The notes under the pieces were generated by a model. That model was given only the letters and a program-made list of their open reading frames with translations. It searched no databases and was not told the DNA's origin. A DNA stretch of 64,000 bases, from assembly GCA_030762175.1 (NCBI GenBank), contig CM060831.1:28717001-28781000 (forward strand). Direction: 5' to 3'. This document shows, one piece after another, positions 1 to 12,030 of this stretch (positions are counted from its first letter, which is position 1; the number at the start of each line of letters is the position of its first letter). A program made the position numbers and the translations under genes. This DNA comes from Metallyticus violacea (lineage: Eukaryota > Arthropoda > Insecta > Mantodea > Metallyticidae).

Positions 1-1587
1 ATGAATTCTGAAACAAGCTAGAGTAGTGCAGTGCATTAAATGTAGAATATTCTATTTCTCATCGTAAAAACTAAATTTTTTGAACATAACACTAACAAAT
101 TTATGTTAGATTACAACAGAAGTAATGTGCAATCACATCATATATCATGCGGATATAGTGAAATGAGATTGAACAATAAACCAGCTTCATATAATATGAT
201 TTCCGGTAAAGAGATTAAAAATAAACATGAAAAAATAGTATCCTGTCCTTCTACCATTAGCAAAATTTCAATTCTCAAAATCCAGTAATAACAATTGGAC
301 ACATCTTCTTTGCTTATATGGTAAACACAAAATACTTATTATACTTAGATGAGACTTTTCAAAGCTAAACAAAATTGGTGGTGGTGGTGGTGGCGGCGGC
401 GGCAGCGGCAGCAGTAGCGGTAGCAGTAGTAGTAGCAGCATTGTAAAAACTATATAGTATGATCCCTTGATTTCAGCTCATTTTGCTTTTGTTTTAGAAT
501 GCACACTTTCTATTTTCCACTTCCTTAAAATGGTTTCAAAGGAGAGATTACAAAAAATAAAAAAAGATCACAAATGAAAGTAATTTCATCAATATTTTTA
601 AATTATATAGTTCTATATTATACATCTGTCTTATGGCTTGAAAAGAGTTACCACCATCTGAGGAGGAGAAGGGGGAGAATAGAGGAAGACTTAATGTCAC
701 TTTTACACAATGAATTCCATATAGAATGGTAGAAAAAGAGAGGCACAGAGAAAGAAAGATGCATAAGAATAGAGAAAAGTGGAGAATAGGTACATAAGTG
801 TAATTTATTTTCCCTGATTTCAGAAGATATTAACTTCAGATATGGAAATGGAAAGTTCATTATGTTAACAGTGATGTATTGGCAACAGCTGACAATCAAG
901 ATACTATAAATAAAAGAGCCTTCACACTTGAGCTTGGTTGCTCATGGCACTGTCCTACTGATGGCTGAGGCACATGCTGTGTCTCACTTCTAACCTTGTT
1001 TCTTCCATGTCCATATAGTTCAGTTCATGCAGTTATGAAGAAAAATGCATTTTTTGCTGTTTAAAAATGTGTAACCTAAAAGTGTTCTCAATTGTGTTAT
1101 TAATGCTTTCATAATGTCATAATAAATACATATTATAAAAGAGAATTTTTATGTACAATATGTATGTTATCACTAATTCATACAGGGTAATTAAAAGGTG
1201 ATTTACAATAAATTTTCAATGTATTTTCTCACTCCAGAGAAGCTGTATGATTATTCTACAGCTGTAAACAAATTTAGTCATGTGAGATCTACTCCTGATA
1301 AGAATAATGGATAGAATGACATATACTTATGGAGGCAAAACTGGACAGATTTGGAGAAAGATCAGAAAAGAGTTCTAAAATGTTTATCTGATTCCTTGCA
1401 CAGGAAACACAAGTTTTGCAAATCACATCTTAGAAAGCTATAAATCTGTTAAAAGTGAAAATCTATAATTACTACTGTCCAGCAATTGCAGTTACATAAT
1501 AATAGGCACCAGTTTAGTTTCTATTATGAGGAGCTTTAATGATAATGTACTTAGACCATGCTTAATATTCTTGACCAACAAAGCATA
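1..1587. other. No gene recognised
   Basis: AT-rich sequence with no coding region I can support on either strand. The only obvious structure is a short GGN/AGN-type tract at 377-440. If the minus-strand gene with the exon at 2441-3834 continues, this stretch is probably its intron, but I see no further exon here. Confidence 0.4.
377..440. repeat. Imperfect trinucleotide tract (GGT, GGC, AGC, AGT)
   Basis: About 21 triplets drift from GGT through GGC to AGC and AGT. It is a simple repeat with no open frame context that suggests a protein. The AGT end has the same unit, on the opposite strand, as the giant ACT array at 52.3 kb. Confidence 0.8.
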
Positions 1588-1838
1588 CTGCCATGAGGTT
1601 GTTAAGGCGCAGACTTGTGTCTGGGGTTCGAATCCCACCAGGACCGCCCTTCCTGACTGAGGTTTTTTTCAGGTTTTCCTCAGTCCTCACAAATGGCAAA
1701 TGCCACTTAGGCCTGGAACATTTCCTTCCTTAAAAAAAATCCTTTCCCAATATATCATTTCATTTCATGTATCATCATTGTCCACCGCCTGTGGTGCCTC
1801 AGTAGTAAAAAGAGCTTTAAACAGCAATAAAAAAAAAG
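1588..1838 (+). mobile_element. tRNA-derived SINE, family A, near full length
   Basis: The head resembles a tRNA promoter: an A-box-like GAGGTTGTTAAGG and a B-box GGTTCGAATCC at about 1625-1636. The body contains a CTGACTGAGG stretch and the block CAATATATCATTTCA. The tail holds CACCGCCTG-GGTGCCTC and an A-rich end. The same modules occur at 14565-14788, 22441-22516, 44322-44390, 47408-47691 and 51116-51390, which defines a dispersed family. Confidence 0.8.
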
Positions 1839-1999
1839 TTTCATTTATATGGCCATGTTGCCTCACTGAGCAACAGATTTTCTTTATAATATGTTATTTA
1901 TTGTTGCTACTTCAGTCCTCTTGTGACATCTTTAGATTGGACGTAAATACTGTAGGCTAAGTCTGTAATTATGAATGAAATGAATTAATGATGACACAA

Positions 2000-2160
2000 A
2001 TGACTTGGTGCTTTAAAGCTATCTGGCATTCACCTTCTCAGGGTAAAAAAAAATTCCAAAATAAATCTTACCCAGACAGCCTGACCTGATCAGGAATTGA
2101 ACCCAGGACTTCCAGATTGGTCACAACTAACCACTAGACCACAAAGGTGGTCAACAGGTA
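2000..2160 (-). mobile_element. tRNA-derived SINE, family C (minus)
   Basis: Read on the minus strand, the segment starts with a tRNA-like head (TGGTCTAGTGGTTAG as A-box region, GGGTTCAATTCC as B-box) followed by a non-tRNA body with GTGAATGCC. The head differs clearly from SINE family A. No second full copy is in this window, so the element boundaries are approximate. Confidence 0.55.
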
Positions 2161-2440
2161 TTGGAGCACACAGAAACCTAGCTTACACATGGAACTTCCT
2201 TGCATAGTGAGAAAATGGGTATATGGTGCACTGTAAGAGCATACAGAATTATAGAATTGCAGGTACAATGTTACTATAATAGTCACTTTGTGTTAGAAGT
2301 CTGCGCACTTGCAAGCTACTAGTTTGCTGCCAGCTACCAGTCAAGTCCATATGCAAAGACTATGTACAATACATAGCTGCCCAAATTAATAATATAAACA
2401 CACTGATTCTAAAATATTATCATAGACAATAATTTCTTAC

Positions 2441-3834
2441 CTCTTCCCCTTCCTTTGAAACATGTACAGACTTATTAAAAATATGTATCATTTCCATATT
2501 GAAGGCATCTTTCTTCAGAAGCTCATTAATACCATATTTAAGAAAAAACCAATCCAAAACAATCAATTGCTGATCAATTTGCAATTGCTTTATTCCAGTT
2601 AATGCAAAATTTCTAAGTGCTTCCAAATTTTTAACAGGTTCTGGTGAAGTGAGCTCTATCACCGTTTTCTGAACAACAGATTTCAAATCTTCAGTATCTG
2701 CAAAATCTAAATGTTTCTCCAGACTCTTAAAATAAATCTCATCTGATAACTTCAATGGATACTGCACTAGAGCTTTGAACCATTTCCTCTGAGATTTGGT
2801 TTCATCTGAAACATTTTTAAGTATGCGAGTTAGATCAGCTTCTTTTATTTCATCATCTTCATCATGTGGTTTTGCACCCATTGACATAAGAGCTGACATT
2901 ACCTGTTCTGCTACACTTGATTTGATGCCTATGTTTTTAGCAGCCTGTAAATTTTCAGCACAATGATACATAGCTTCACATATATCTTGCTGTACTGATT
3001 TTGTTGTTTCACAACTAACAAAACAATCTGCCCAATACAAAAACATATCTACTGTCAGAGCTTGAAAATTGCTGTTACAGGTATTCAGCACTTCTTTAAT
3101 GAAAGTTTCTGATGTTATATTTTTTTCTTCATTACAATTATCATCAACTACTTCATTACATTTATCATCTAAACATTCTGGAATCTGTAAAGTATAAATA
3201 TCTAGATAGTCCAGTTTTACATCTGTAGTGTCTATATAGAGCTTCAAGCAGTTATTAAACAATCCCAGCAAATTTTTCATAGTTAATCCTGCAAGACGAT
3301 AAAGTTCATTACAGCTATTTTGAGGTATATCTGAAGTATTGGGTTTCTGAAATACTGTTAGCAGTGTTTTGAAGTATTTAAATAGACTTAACTTTGCAGA
3401 AAGACAGAGCATTTCTGAAGTTTTAGAATCAAGTAGTCTAAATTTGTGGTACACTGCTGTTCCATATTCCTCCGCTTTTGATACCTTTTCACTGAATTCC
3501 AGGGTATCAGTTTTATGAATTGCAGCTTCTAACAGCTCAGTGCCAAGAGAGAATGGTGTATATACAAGTACTTCACAAAAATATTTATGGAGTGTGAATG
3601 TATACACCAACTCTACAAACAAATCTTTACTTATGACTGGAGTACAACCTACAATATGACCACAGTTGTCATCTTCCTCAAGTGCACTTTTTATTAACAA
3701 ATTTGTATTCAAAACAAGAAACATGTGCATCTTTCTTAATTTGCTATCTTTAGCCCTTTTTTTTATTTTATCACTGCCATTAATGACAGAATTAAGTATT
3801 TTTGTTACATTTTTCATTTTAGAAACATCAGCAT
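2441..3834 (-). CDS. Large internal exon, probable FANCI-like protein
   Basis: On the minus strand a TTTTTTCCAG acceptor opens a 1,394-base exon (2 bases of a split codon plus 464 open codons), closed by a GAG|GTAAGA donor. There is no stop in 464 codons despite the AT-rich context, so it is very likely real. The predicted protein is helix-rich with no signal peptide or membrane segment. Two stretches match the order and spacing of the FANCI solenoid: MFLVLN...LLIKS followed by SKDLFVELVYTFTLHKYF, and SKTSEMLCLSAKLSLF. FANCI pairs with FANCD2 and clamps DNA during interstrand crosslink repair; this exon would cover the region after the middle of that roughly 1,300-residue protein. The assignment rests on short motif agreement from memory. 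Another alpha-solenoid protein is possible. The remaining exons are not identified with certainty. Confidence 0.6.
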
Positions 3835-4380
3835 CTGGAAAAAAGAAAATTCAAAATATTACAAACATAATTAGATAAAACTATATCTAAATAAAAATAG
3901 AAAAACAAAGAAGAAAAATATGCATATGGGACAATCCATTTGAAATCAGACACTAAGAAACCTTATAATTAGTATAGCTTGAAAAAAATTTATACATAAC
4001 AGAGACTTAAGAGGTATATGATTATGTGAAAATAATTTTTCTTAAGTGCATAAGTTTTCTTGTTTTAATGCAATAAATTCATCATGGAAAAGGAAGAATC
4101 AGATCACAAATCTTTGGTCTTATTTGCTGACACTCTAACCAACTGACCTACAATGTCTTCCTCCAAACACAGAAGCAGGAACACAGAACCTCTCTCATCT
4201 GATTCTTTATACCCCAGAGACTTCCCTAAGGTTTCTCTACTATGAGGGATTTATTCCTTAAGAGATGACAATTAATGCTACAAATACTTTTGACCCAAGC
4301 TTCTAGTTTAACCACCAACTATATAGGAGTTAATTCATATCTGGAAATTGTTCTTTCACACTAGCTAAGCTATTTGCAAC
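3835..4380. other. Putative intron, nothing recognised
   Basis: AT-rich sequence directly upstream, in transcription order, of the 2441-3834 exon. It contains that exon's pyrimidine tract and acceptor. No repeat family or further exon was recognised. Confidence 0.3.
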
Positions 4381-4387
4381 ACTCATT

Positions 4388-4690
4388 TGTATTCAAAAAA
4401 AAAATGAATGTAGGAATCCACATAGTGAAACTATCATAATCTTAAACTTTATGTATTCATTTTTAACATTAAAATCCACTCGCTTACACAAAAGTAAAAT
4501 GCGTTTCGGGAGAATCTCTCCCATTTTCAGTTGCTCACTGAAATGCCATTACTCAAAAAAAAAAAAATTTAAAAAGTTTAATTAAAAAGTTTTAATGTGA
4601 AATGTCAAGAGAGTTTAATATATTGACATGATGTTAGAAGTTTTACTTTTAATTCAACAAAACTTATTTGTATGTTACTAACTTGGTGTC
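4388..4690 (-). mobile_element. Foldback / PLE-terminal relic with degenerate hammerhead
   Basis: Blocks here match 23965-24110. The motif GTGAAATGTCAAGAGAG and the run ACTTTTAATTCAACAA occur in both places in the same orientation, while the segment around 4405-4440 is the reverse complement of 24052-24090. It encloses a hammerhead-like core at 4501-4530. No protein-coding part is visible. It is probably an eroded member of the foldback family described for 20.6 kb. Confidence 0.5.
4501..4530 (-). ncRNA. Degenerate hammerhead ribozyme-like core
   Basis: On the minus strand: CUGAAAA, then a stem II hairpin (UGGGAG ... CUCCC), then GAAAC. The G8 position of the core is A, so catalysis is unlikely. 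The hairpin is almost the same as the intact one at 20774-20810. Confidence 0.45.
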
Positions 4691-4699
4691 CTTGAAAAT

Positions 4700-6030
4700 T
4701 GGCTTAGGGGGATAGTGCAGCAATTGTTCAATTGTTTTGCATGCAGCATGTATACCACCAGATTTAATCTTGTGTGTTAATATCCCTTTTTACTTAGGTT
4801 TTATTTTCTTTCTTCATGTTTTAACATAATACTCCTTTCATTTTTCTCCCCAGTCTTTTCTGCCTTGTGGTTTTTTCAGCAATTTCATTGTTTACATTAC
4901 TTTCAAGATTTAATATTTACCTTTATCACCTTCTCTTGTTTATTGCATTTGAAGAACATAACTATTCAAAATATGTGCTTTTGTGTAACTGTTTCAGGTT
5001 TTTTATGTCTCCTTCTCTAGTTCTTATAATTTGTACTTAATGATTTATGAGTTGCTTCATTTTGCATATGTGTGTGTGTATACATATATAATATGTGTGT
5101 ATGCGTGTGTGCATATGCATGTGGAAAATTTAAATAATAGTACTTCAAATTGGTTAATTTAGCAATTCAGTTCTAAAATTAAACTATGAAATAGATTATT
5201 TGATTATTTTATCACCACTAAAACATTTATATCAACTTTGCTGTTTCTCACCTACTCTGTTTAAAAGTTATACTCAAAAGACTCTTAAAAACTGAAGAGT
5301 TGAACCGTTTTGCTGACAGATGAAAATACAGTATTTACATTATTTTTCACTGATGATCAATTTAATAGCTCATGATTTGGATTATATAGGCAATAAACTA
5401 ATACATATAAAAATAAGGGGCTAAAAACCAATTGAAATTAAATTCCCGACACAACAATTTATGAACTGCCAAGATTTTTCCCATTAGTATTTATCCCAAA
5501 GGATGCTACAGGTTATTTTATCAGTGCAATGTTCCTCGCCAGTCTTTATCTTGCCTTTTGAAACTGGAATTTGCTACCTCTACATTAGGCAGCTTGCCAA
5601 TTGTCATCAAGCTGATGCATCCCCATTCCAGATCCATACCTTCAGAAAAATTTTGCAGGATTGCCAGTAATTGAATATCAGGAAAATAATAACTATAGAT
5701 AAAACAAATTATTTGGCAATTAATGAATATATAAAAGATTTGGTACTAGAAGAACAGAGAAGACAACTAAAAGAGATCATAAGACAAATATTTAGGAATA
5801 AAATTCATAAAACATAGTAGATATGAAAAATAATTAATGAAAAGATAGCAATAATATGTTAAATGGAATTTTATTTGATAATTTTTTGTAAAGCAAAAAA
5901 ATAAATAACTAAATGCGAATAAAAATATATATATTCATATAAATCACTAGCTAAAGTGTGTTAAATTACAATGCACAGAAGCTTGGATATTAATTTTCAA
6001 AAATTAACGAAATTGATTCTAAAAGGTTGA
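4700..6030. other. No gene recognised
   Basis: AT-rich sequence with a TG/TA-rich microsatellite around 5070-5120. No coding exon with supporting splice sites was recognised on either strand. Confidence 0.35.
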
Positions 6031-6033
6031 TCC

Positions 6034-6092
6034 TATGGTATGGTATGGTATGGTATGGTATGGTATGGTATGGTATGGTATGGTATGGTATG
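6034..6092. repeat. (TATGG)n pentanucleotide microsatellite
   Basis: About 12 perfect tandem copies of TATGG. It ends in an AT-rich flank and lies about 240 bases before a second, GGT/GGC-rich simple repeat at 6338-6400. Confidence 0.95.
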
Positions 6093-6337
6093 TTTAAAAT
6101 TATACAAAAATATAAATAAAATTAGAAACTTTATGCAGTATCAAAATACTATTGACCATGTAAATAATAAACAAATAAATTGGCATGAACATATTTGAAG
6201 GAACTGAAATAAATATCAGATGAGATACGAGCAGGAAGGAGGAGGGTGGAACTCTGGTAGCTTGATTTGGAGAATAGGGGATTTGGAAGAGCAGCAAAGA
6301 TAAATCTGGGCATAGAAACATGGTTGAACATTAAACA

Positions 6338-6400
6338 TGTGGTGGCGGTGACGGTGGCGGTAGTGGTGGTGGTGGTGGTAACAACAATGGTAACAATAAT
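6338..6400. repeat. GGT/GGC-rich then AAC simple repeat
   Basis: An interrupted GGT/GGC tract that passes into AACAACAATGG units. The long small-residue and threonine runs in overlapping minus frames come from this repeat and are not a gene. Confidence 0.8.
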
Positions 6401-6439
6401 ATTCTCTTCTCCTCCCTCTCTCTCATACACACACATATT

Positions 6440-7765
6440 TTAATCCCTTCTAAAATTCTAAAAAAGGCCACTGTTTACTCTTCAGAAGAAATCCATTTGT
6501 GGCATTCCAGACGTTTTACCTTTTACCTAGATACCTACTATACTTTGCTGGGATATTATTTAAACCTATGCCTTTAACCAAGAGTTAAATAAGTCTAATA
6601 AAGAATGTGGGCTGGTCAACCGATTAGCCAGGGACCTAGAAATTTGGTTGCCTTACTATCTATGAACATCCACAAGTGCAAGAATTGTCCTCTTGTGAAA
6701 AATGTTTAGCTCTCCATGTGCAAATGTTGTTGATGTGATGTTGATTAAAGAGCAAAAAGCCCTTTTGTAATAAAAAAGTACAGTAACAAAATGCCAGAAT
6801 CCTGTGTAGCTGCATTTTGAAAGTAAGTTGCAAGAGTACGGATAACCGAATATAATTTTTAATACTAATATAATCAGAGCTGCAGAGAATGTTTTAAAAT
6901 ATTCAAACTTCTCCCAAATATAAAAAATGAAATTATAAAAATACAACCTGATCAGAAGACCTGGACATATAGAAGAACTAGAACATTACACTATAAAATA
7001 AGAATAACCATTAAACACAAAACCACTGAACTGTTTTGTAACCAACTCTATTTTGCATTTCACTTCATGTGAAATAATACCAAGGACAAAATTATTACTT
7101 GGGAGCTCTTTTAAACAGCCATACTTTGTAACAAGCTGTCTAAAAGGATTACAGGCATTCCTGTACTACACACTTTCAAAATAAAATTGCATAAATTCTC
7201 TCTTCTACGTTGTTTTTATAGTGTTGCAGAATTTAGGAAGTGCTCTCAGCAGTAACATAATTATGTCATTGCAACTTTATATTTTTCTTGTATTGCTTTT
7301 TTGTATTCTTTGTGGAAAATAATGCAAAACACTTTCTTATTTTCTATATTATACTTTTGTAGTATATTGATGAAATTTATGTTTTGTATTTATTAATACT
7401 GGCACAGTTTGGGCCTTGAGGCCTTTTCTTCCACTAAATCAGTCTTTACAGATATATGCATATATCAGTACATACTTTATTTATTTTCATCCAAAGAGTC
7501 TATTAATGGCATAGGACAAATAAATTACTTTGTATATCCTAATACAAATCTTTCCTTCCTGTCGACATCCATTTTGCTAACTTTTGCAAAATGCAGAAAG
7601 AATTATTTTGTAAAATTTTAGAACAAATGAGTTTAAAATATACACATTTCTTCAGTATAATGGAGAAGACAAATCTGTTATTACTTTCTTTCAGTCCCTC
7701 GGTTATCTGAAAGTATTATTTATAACTTTTTTACTTTGTAATTGTCACTTACAGTCACCACGTGA
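6440..7765. other. No gene recognised
   Basis: AT-rich sequence with short chance open frames only. No splice-supported exon or known repeat family could be named. Confidence 0.35.
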
Positions 7766-7769
7766 TCTG

Positions 7770-8145
7770 AATGCTTACAACATAATATGTATAAGTGTCT
7801 ATGGTACAAATATGCAGCACAAAAGATAGTTTTAAAGCAACTGAAAAAGAGAGCCATCTTTCTAATTGGGATAATACTAATGAGGAGGAAATGAGTAAAT
7901 TTCTTGGAATAATTCCTATCATAGGATTAAAGGAGATTCCAGATATTTGTCTTTATTGATCTATATGAAAATAAAGACATTAAATCCACAATGACTAGTG
8001 ATCGCTTTCTAGCTTTACTGCCTTTTGGTACTTTTTTAATAATCAGGCTCCTAGAAATGAAGACAACAGTTTTACAAAGTACAGATTGAATTGAAAAGCT
8101 CTGGATTGATTTTCAGAAAATCCTGCCCCTGAAAGAGATGTAATA
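7770..8145 (+). pseudogene. piggyBac-type transposase relic, N-terminal half
   Basis: Translation in shifting frames gives NWDNTNEEEMSKFLGI, then a leucine-rich stretch with IPDICLY, and KYRLN before ENPAPERDVII. This is the order of the piggyBac (DDE_Tnp_1_7) domain start: W..VT.EE..KFLG, a central helix, then RPLLD and the segment just before the first catalytic aspartate. Several stops and frameshifts break it. The C-terminal half of what may be the same element lies at 10195-10770. Confidence 0.65.
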
Positions 8146-8317
8146 ATTGATTAATCCACAGTTCCTTATAAAGGAAGATTACTCAAATGTTTTAGTGAAA
8201 ATTTATGACATTTTTATAGTAGACAGGTATATATATGCTATAAGTAATCATTTTGATGAACTTCAAGGATTACGCCAAGTTGAAATTGTAAACATGAAAA
8301 TATGTAAGTCCCTACTG

Positions 8318-8360
8318 GATGGGGGGGGGTGGGGGTGGATGTGCGCGTGCACACACACAT
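8318..8360. repeat. G-run followed by alternating purine-pyrimidine tract
   Basis: Runs of 10 and 5 G are followed by GTGCGCGTGCACACACAC. The sequence could in principle form quadruplex or Z-DNA. It lies between the two piggyBac fragments. No coding role is evident. Confidence 0.8.
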
Positions 8361-9139
8361 TCTTTGTAGTTAATTTCTATAATTGCATTTCTCTGGCATC
8401 TAATTGTTAGATAAAATAGCATTTTCTGCTGAAGGAATCTGTTGGAATAGGTCAACACTTCCTAGAAATGTTTTAGAAAAACGAACATATGTAGGACAAA
8501 GAATGAAAAAGGCATTAAAATAATTAACTGGATGGATAAAAATTGGGTGCAAAATCATTAAAGGGTGGTGGGGGGAAGAAAAATCTGAACTAGAAGTAGA
8601 ATACTTTTACTGATTTGGCAACAGTGCAGTTAATAATTAGAGACTTCATTATTGACTGCAGTTGTAACATGAATATGTGCAGAGTTGTCACAATACAAAA
8701 GATCTGATCGTCATTCTATTATTTCTATATGTATTATTGCTGTTATTTTCATAGAAATACACAGAATAATACACTATTTTCAGTAATATATGTATTATAT
8801 TGAATTTAATTTAATTTATTACCAATATATCTCTACATAAACATTTAACAATTTTAATTTACTACCCACCATACCTTGGTCTTTGGCTCATCAGTGATTA
8901 TTCACTGAAATTTCCTGAAGGTTCAGGTATGGCTACATACAATATTCATAAATATATACAACATAACACAAACAAAACAAACAACTGTTATTTACTAATT
9001 TTTAGTAATTCAATTTATATAAACAAATAAAATGTATAAAAATTTACAATACCAAAACTAAGATTCTCCATTACCTTAACCACCTGGTTATATGTATGGT
9101 AAATAAATCCCTACAATATATCATTATTTCCACAACTGT
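8360..9139. other. No gene recognised between the piggyBac and LINE relics
   Basis: AT-rich sequence with no supported gene. It is probably transposon-derived, because recognisable fragments of elements flank it on both sides. Confidence 0.3.
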
Positions 9140-10060
9140 GTATGCCCAGAAGCTCCTTCCTTAAACTTCTCCTCCATTTTAATCTTACTTTTCCTAAGAA
9201 TTACCCCTTTTTTTTTTTTCTTCGATCCCATATCTGACAACATTTTAATTGCTACTATATCATGTTGTAAGAAGTCCCCATTCTTGTTTTTTTTTCTATG
9301 CCCCCCATATCTGACAACATTTTAATTGCTACTATATCATGTTGTAGTTTATCCCATTTTCATCCCAGATACTATTCCTTCATCTTTTTACAATTTCAAA
9401 TTCTATTAGACAATGGAATACATTTCTTGCACATAATACATCCTTCTTTAAAATTTTTTCTTAATCCTTTTAAAAATAATACCCCTGTATGCATCCATGC
9501 AACACCTATTATTCCAAATTGATCATAGTTATCCATATATTTCTCCTGTCCCCAATTTCTTTTAACTATTCTATGTAAATCTAAAAAACTTTTTTTCCCT
9601 AGGTTAGCCCAAATCTCTTGTTTCTCTATATCTTCTATTCTCTGTCTCAGTTCTTTCCAAAATACACTGATGTTACTTTCACCCAGTTGCCACACATCCC
9701 CCATTTCTTCTAATAGTTTCCCCACCTCCCAAAATCAACTCTCACTTCCCAGTACATCTCTTTGGTACATAAGACATTCTTTTAGTACAGTGCTATTATT
9801 TAATTTTATACATCTGTACCAATATTTCAAGATTTTCTCCGCTATTATACTTTCCTTCCCACTCTTCCTAGTTCTGCCAAACTTACCCCCCGCCCCTTGT
9901 AAACCCTTGGCAAACTTTTTGGTAACTCCAGAACTTCTCTACAAAACATTCTATGTACATCAACTTTTGTTCATCCCTTTGACACTCCCCAAATTTCTAC
10001 TGTATGCATCATCTTTGACTCAAACACAGCCTCATATATGTATTGTACATTTTCCTTGTC
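9140..10060 (-). pseudogene. Non-LTR retrotransposon (LINE) relic, C-terminal part
   Basis: On the minus strand, 9396-9725 encodes FWKELRQRIEDIEKQEIW...KSFLDLHRIVK, which parallels REFWERTLEIIERQEIF...SSLRLHKVIK in the 38.9-40.1 kb relic. Both end in a cysteine-rich segment of C..C...H...C style. They are therefore the same LINE family, seen here as the region after the reverse transcriptase. No intact catalytic core is present. A duplicated segment (9226-9346) lies at its 3' side. Confidence 0.5.
9226..9346. repeat. Tandem duplication, period about 79 bases
   Basis: A block of about 42 bases containing ATATCTGACAACATTTTAAT and ATCATGTTGTA occurs at 9226-9269 and again at 9305-9346 with almost no divergence. 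This indicates a recent local duplication within the LINE relic. Confidence 0.85.
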
Positions 10061-10194
10061 TTTTTATAATGAAAGGATTCCCCCCCAGGAAGTTTTGGTG
10101 TGAGGAGAAATTTTGGAGGTAAAATTTTTTGGTGGAGGGAAAATCATCCCCCATCTCTCCTTGATTTTGCACTCTGGATAAAAGGAGGGTTCTC

Positions 10195-10770
10195 ACAACA
10201 GTACCTGAGCATGCTCAAGGACACCAGTAAAAATAATAAAAAGGGAGAGCTTATAATGAAACCAAAGGCAATGATTGTTTACAACAAAGCAAAAAAATGA
10301 ATGACCTGAGTCAGTCTTATAATTCAGTGCTGAGAAAGGGGATAAATGGTGGAGGAAAGTTGCTACGATCTCCTAATGAGAACTGCTGTGGTAAATGCTG
10401 GATTTTGTACTGTAGAGATAGCACTTCAGGAAGGAAAACGTTCACCAAGCCTTCAAGGAATAACATGCCTTGCATCTGTGTAAATATACTTCCTATGTCA
10501 CTACCTCTTTCAGATAAGGGCTCATACTGACAAAAATTTATGGACCTGGTATAAACATTTGGAAATTGCACTTTGTGCTACAAAAGAATATTTGCACAGG
10601 AGGATGAAACAGAAGCAAACAACAAGATAAAAAAAAATCTCCACCTTCTGCAGCAAATGTCCAGTAAAACTAAAACATCACTTGATTTAATGGATCTCAA
10701 ATTAAAATAAATGCCACTCTGTAATAAAATGTGCTGTAGAACTCTGTATACTTTGTAAAAGAAGTTAAAA
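10195..10770 (+). pseudogene. piggyBac-type transposase relic, C-terminal half
   Basis: The translation reads QYLSMLKDTSKNN...GELIMKPKAMIVYNKAKK, then (G)MNDLSQ in a neighbouring frame. This is the conserved piggyBac segment 'KPK.I.DYNK...GVD.SDQ'. Downstream come VVNAGFCTV and cysteine-containing pieces (STFCSKCPVKLKHH) that fit the C-terminal cysteine-rich zinc-binding tail. Stops and frameshifts make it non-functional. It is separated from the N-terminal half (7770-8145) by about 2 kb of other repeats. Confidence 0.6.
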
Positions 10771-10779
10771 AGTTTTAAC

Positions 10780-12030
10780 TAATTTTAATACTATTAGAAG
10801 TAGCTCCTATTGGTAAATAAATATTCATACTTCTCAAAAATTTCTGAAAAATATTATTTTATTTGAGGGTTCATCGGTTCATTGCAGTATATAATTTCTC
10901 CTCTTGAACAAGCAGCCCATTAAACACTGGTGACTTATGTATGTGCTGTACAGCTGAATGATTATGCATGTGGCATTTGAGACACTGGTGACACAAACCA
11001 ATTCTAAGTAACATCATTGTCAAGTCACCATGTGGGCAAATACAAAGAATATTTTGGGCATCAAATTACACCACAGCAGGTAATGTGTTAAATTACACTA
11101 AATTTATATTTCAATTTGATGAACAAAACATTTCATAACATATATACAATAAAAAGAAAAGACATATTTGTAATTATAGATTTATAACAGATACAAAACA
11201 AATTATATAAAAAGAATGCTTTATACTCAGAACTCCTAAACAGTACTTTTGAGGAGTAAAGTAATATCACACCACAGAAGATGATATTTCAGTGAGATGA
11301 TATTGGAACATACCATGTGAATTTAAATTCAGGTAAAAGTTTATTTAATTGTTTTAAATATTACTTAGTTGTTTAAACTGATTATGCAGTTTATTATACA
11401 TGTTTATCTATGGATGACCCTGTTAAGGCTCTTTTTTGATCCTGTGAGAATTTAGATACCATTTATTTGCCAATCTAGTATTATGTGCATGATAATTAGA
11501 ATTTGTTTTTAATAGTCCTAGTTTTTAGTGGATAAATCCCATCTGTAAAATATAGATGCAGAAAAGAAATAATATGTTTAATTCATTAAGTATGCCTTTA
11601 CTAGGAGAATGAGCAAATACCTTTATTCTCAAAACTATCTTTTGCATTTTAAAAACCTTATAAAGTTTTGGTAATGAACCCCATAATGTTAAGACATAGG
11701 AAATTTGAGATTGCACAAATCCAAAATACACTCATTTTGAAATATTGAGGGTAACAAGATTATTAAGCACTCTGAAAGAATAGCAGAAATGCTATGTCTA
11801 TTACTATTATATGCTATGTCTTTACTTTTGAATTATGCATCAAAAGGGACAAGGAGTTACATATTACCTGGTAATTAAAATGTATGTAAATTATTTCATT
11901 AATATTTAATAATATTCCTAAACAGCTTGGTTTCTTTATTTTCTTTTGTATTTATGGCTATATTTTTCATAATACTCCATATATTTTGTAATATTTTTTT
12001 ATGTGTTCAATATATTTGTAAAGATAGCCC
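10780..12030. other. No gene recognised
   Basis: AT-rich sequence without splice-supported exons or a repeat family I can name. Confidence 0.35.
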
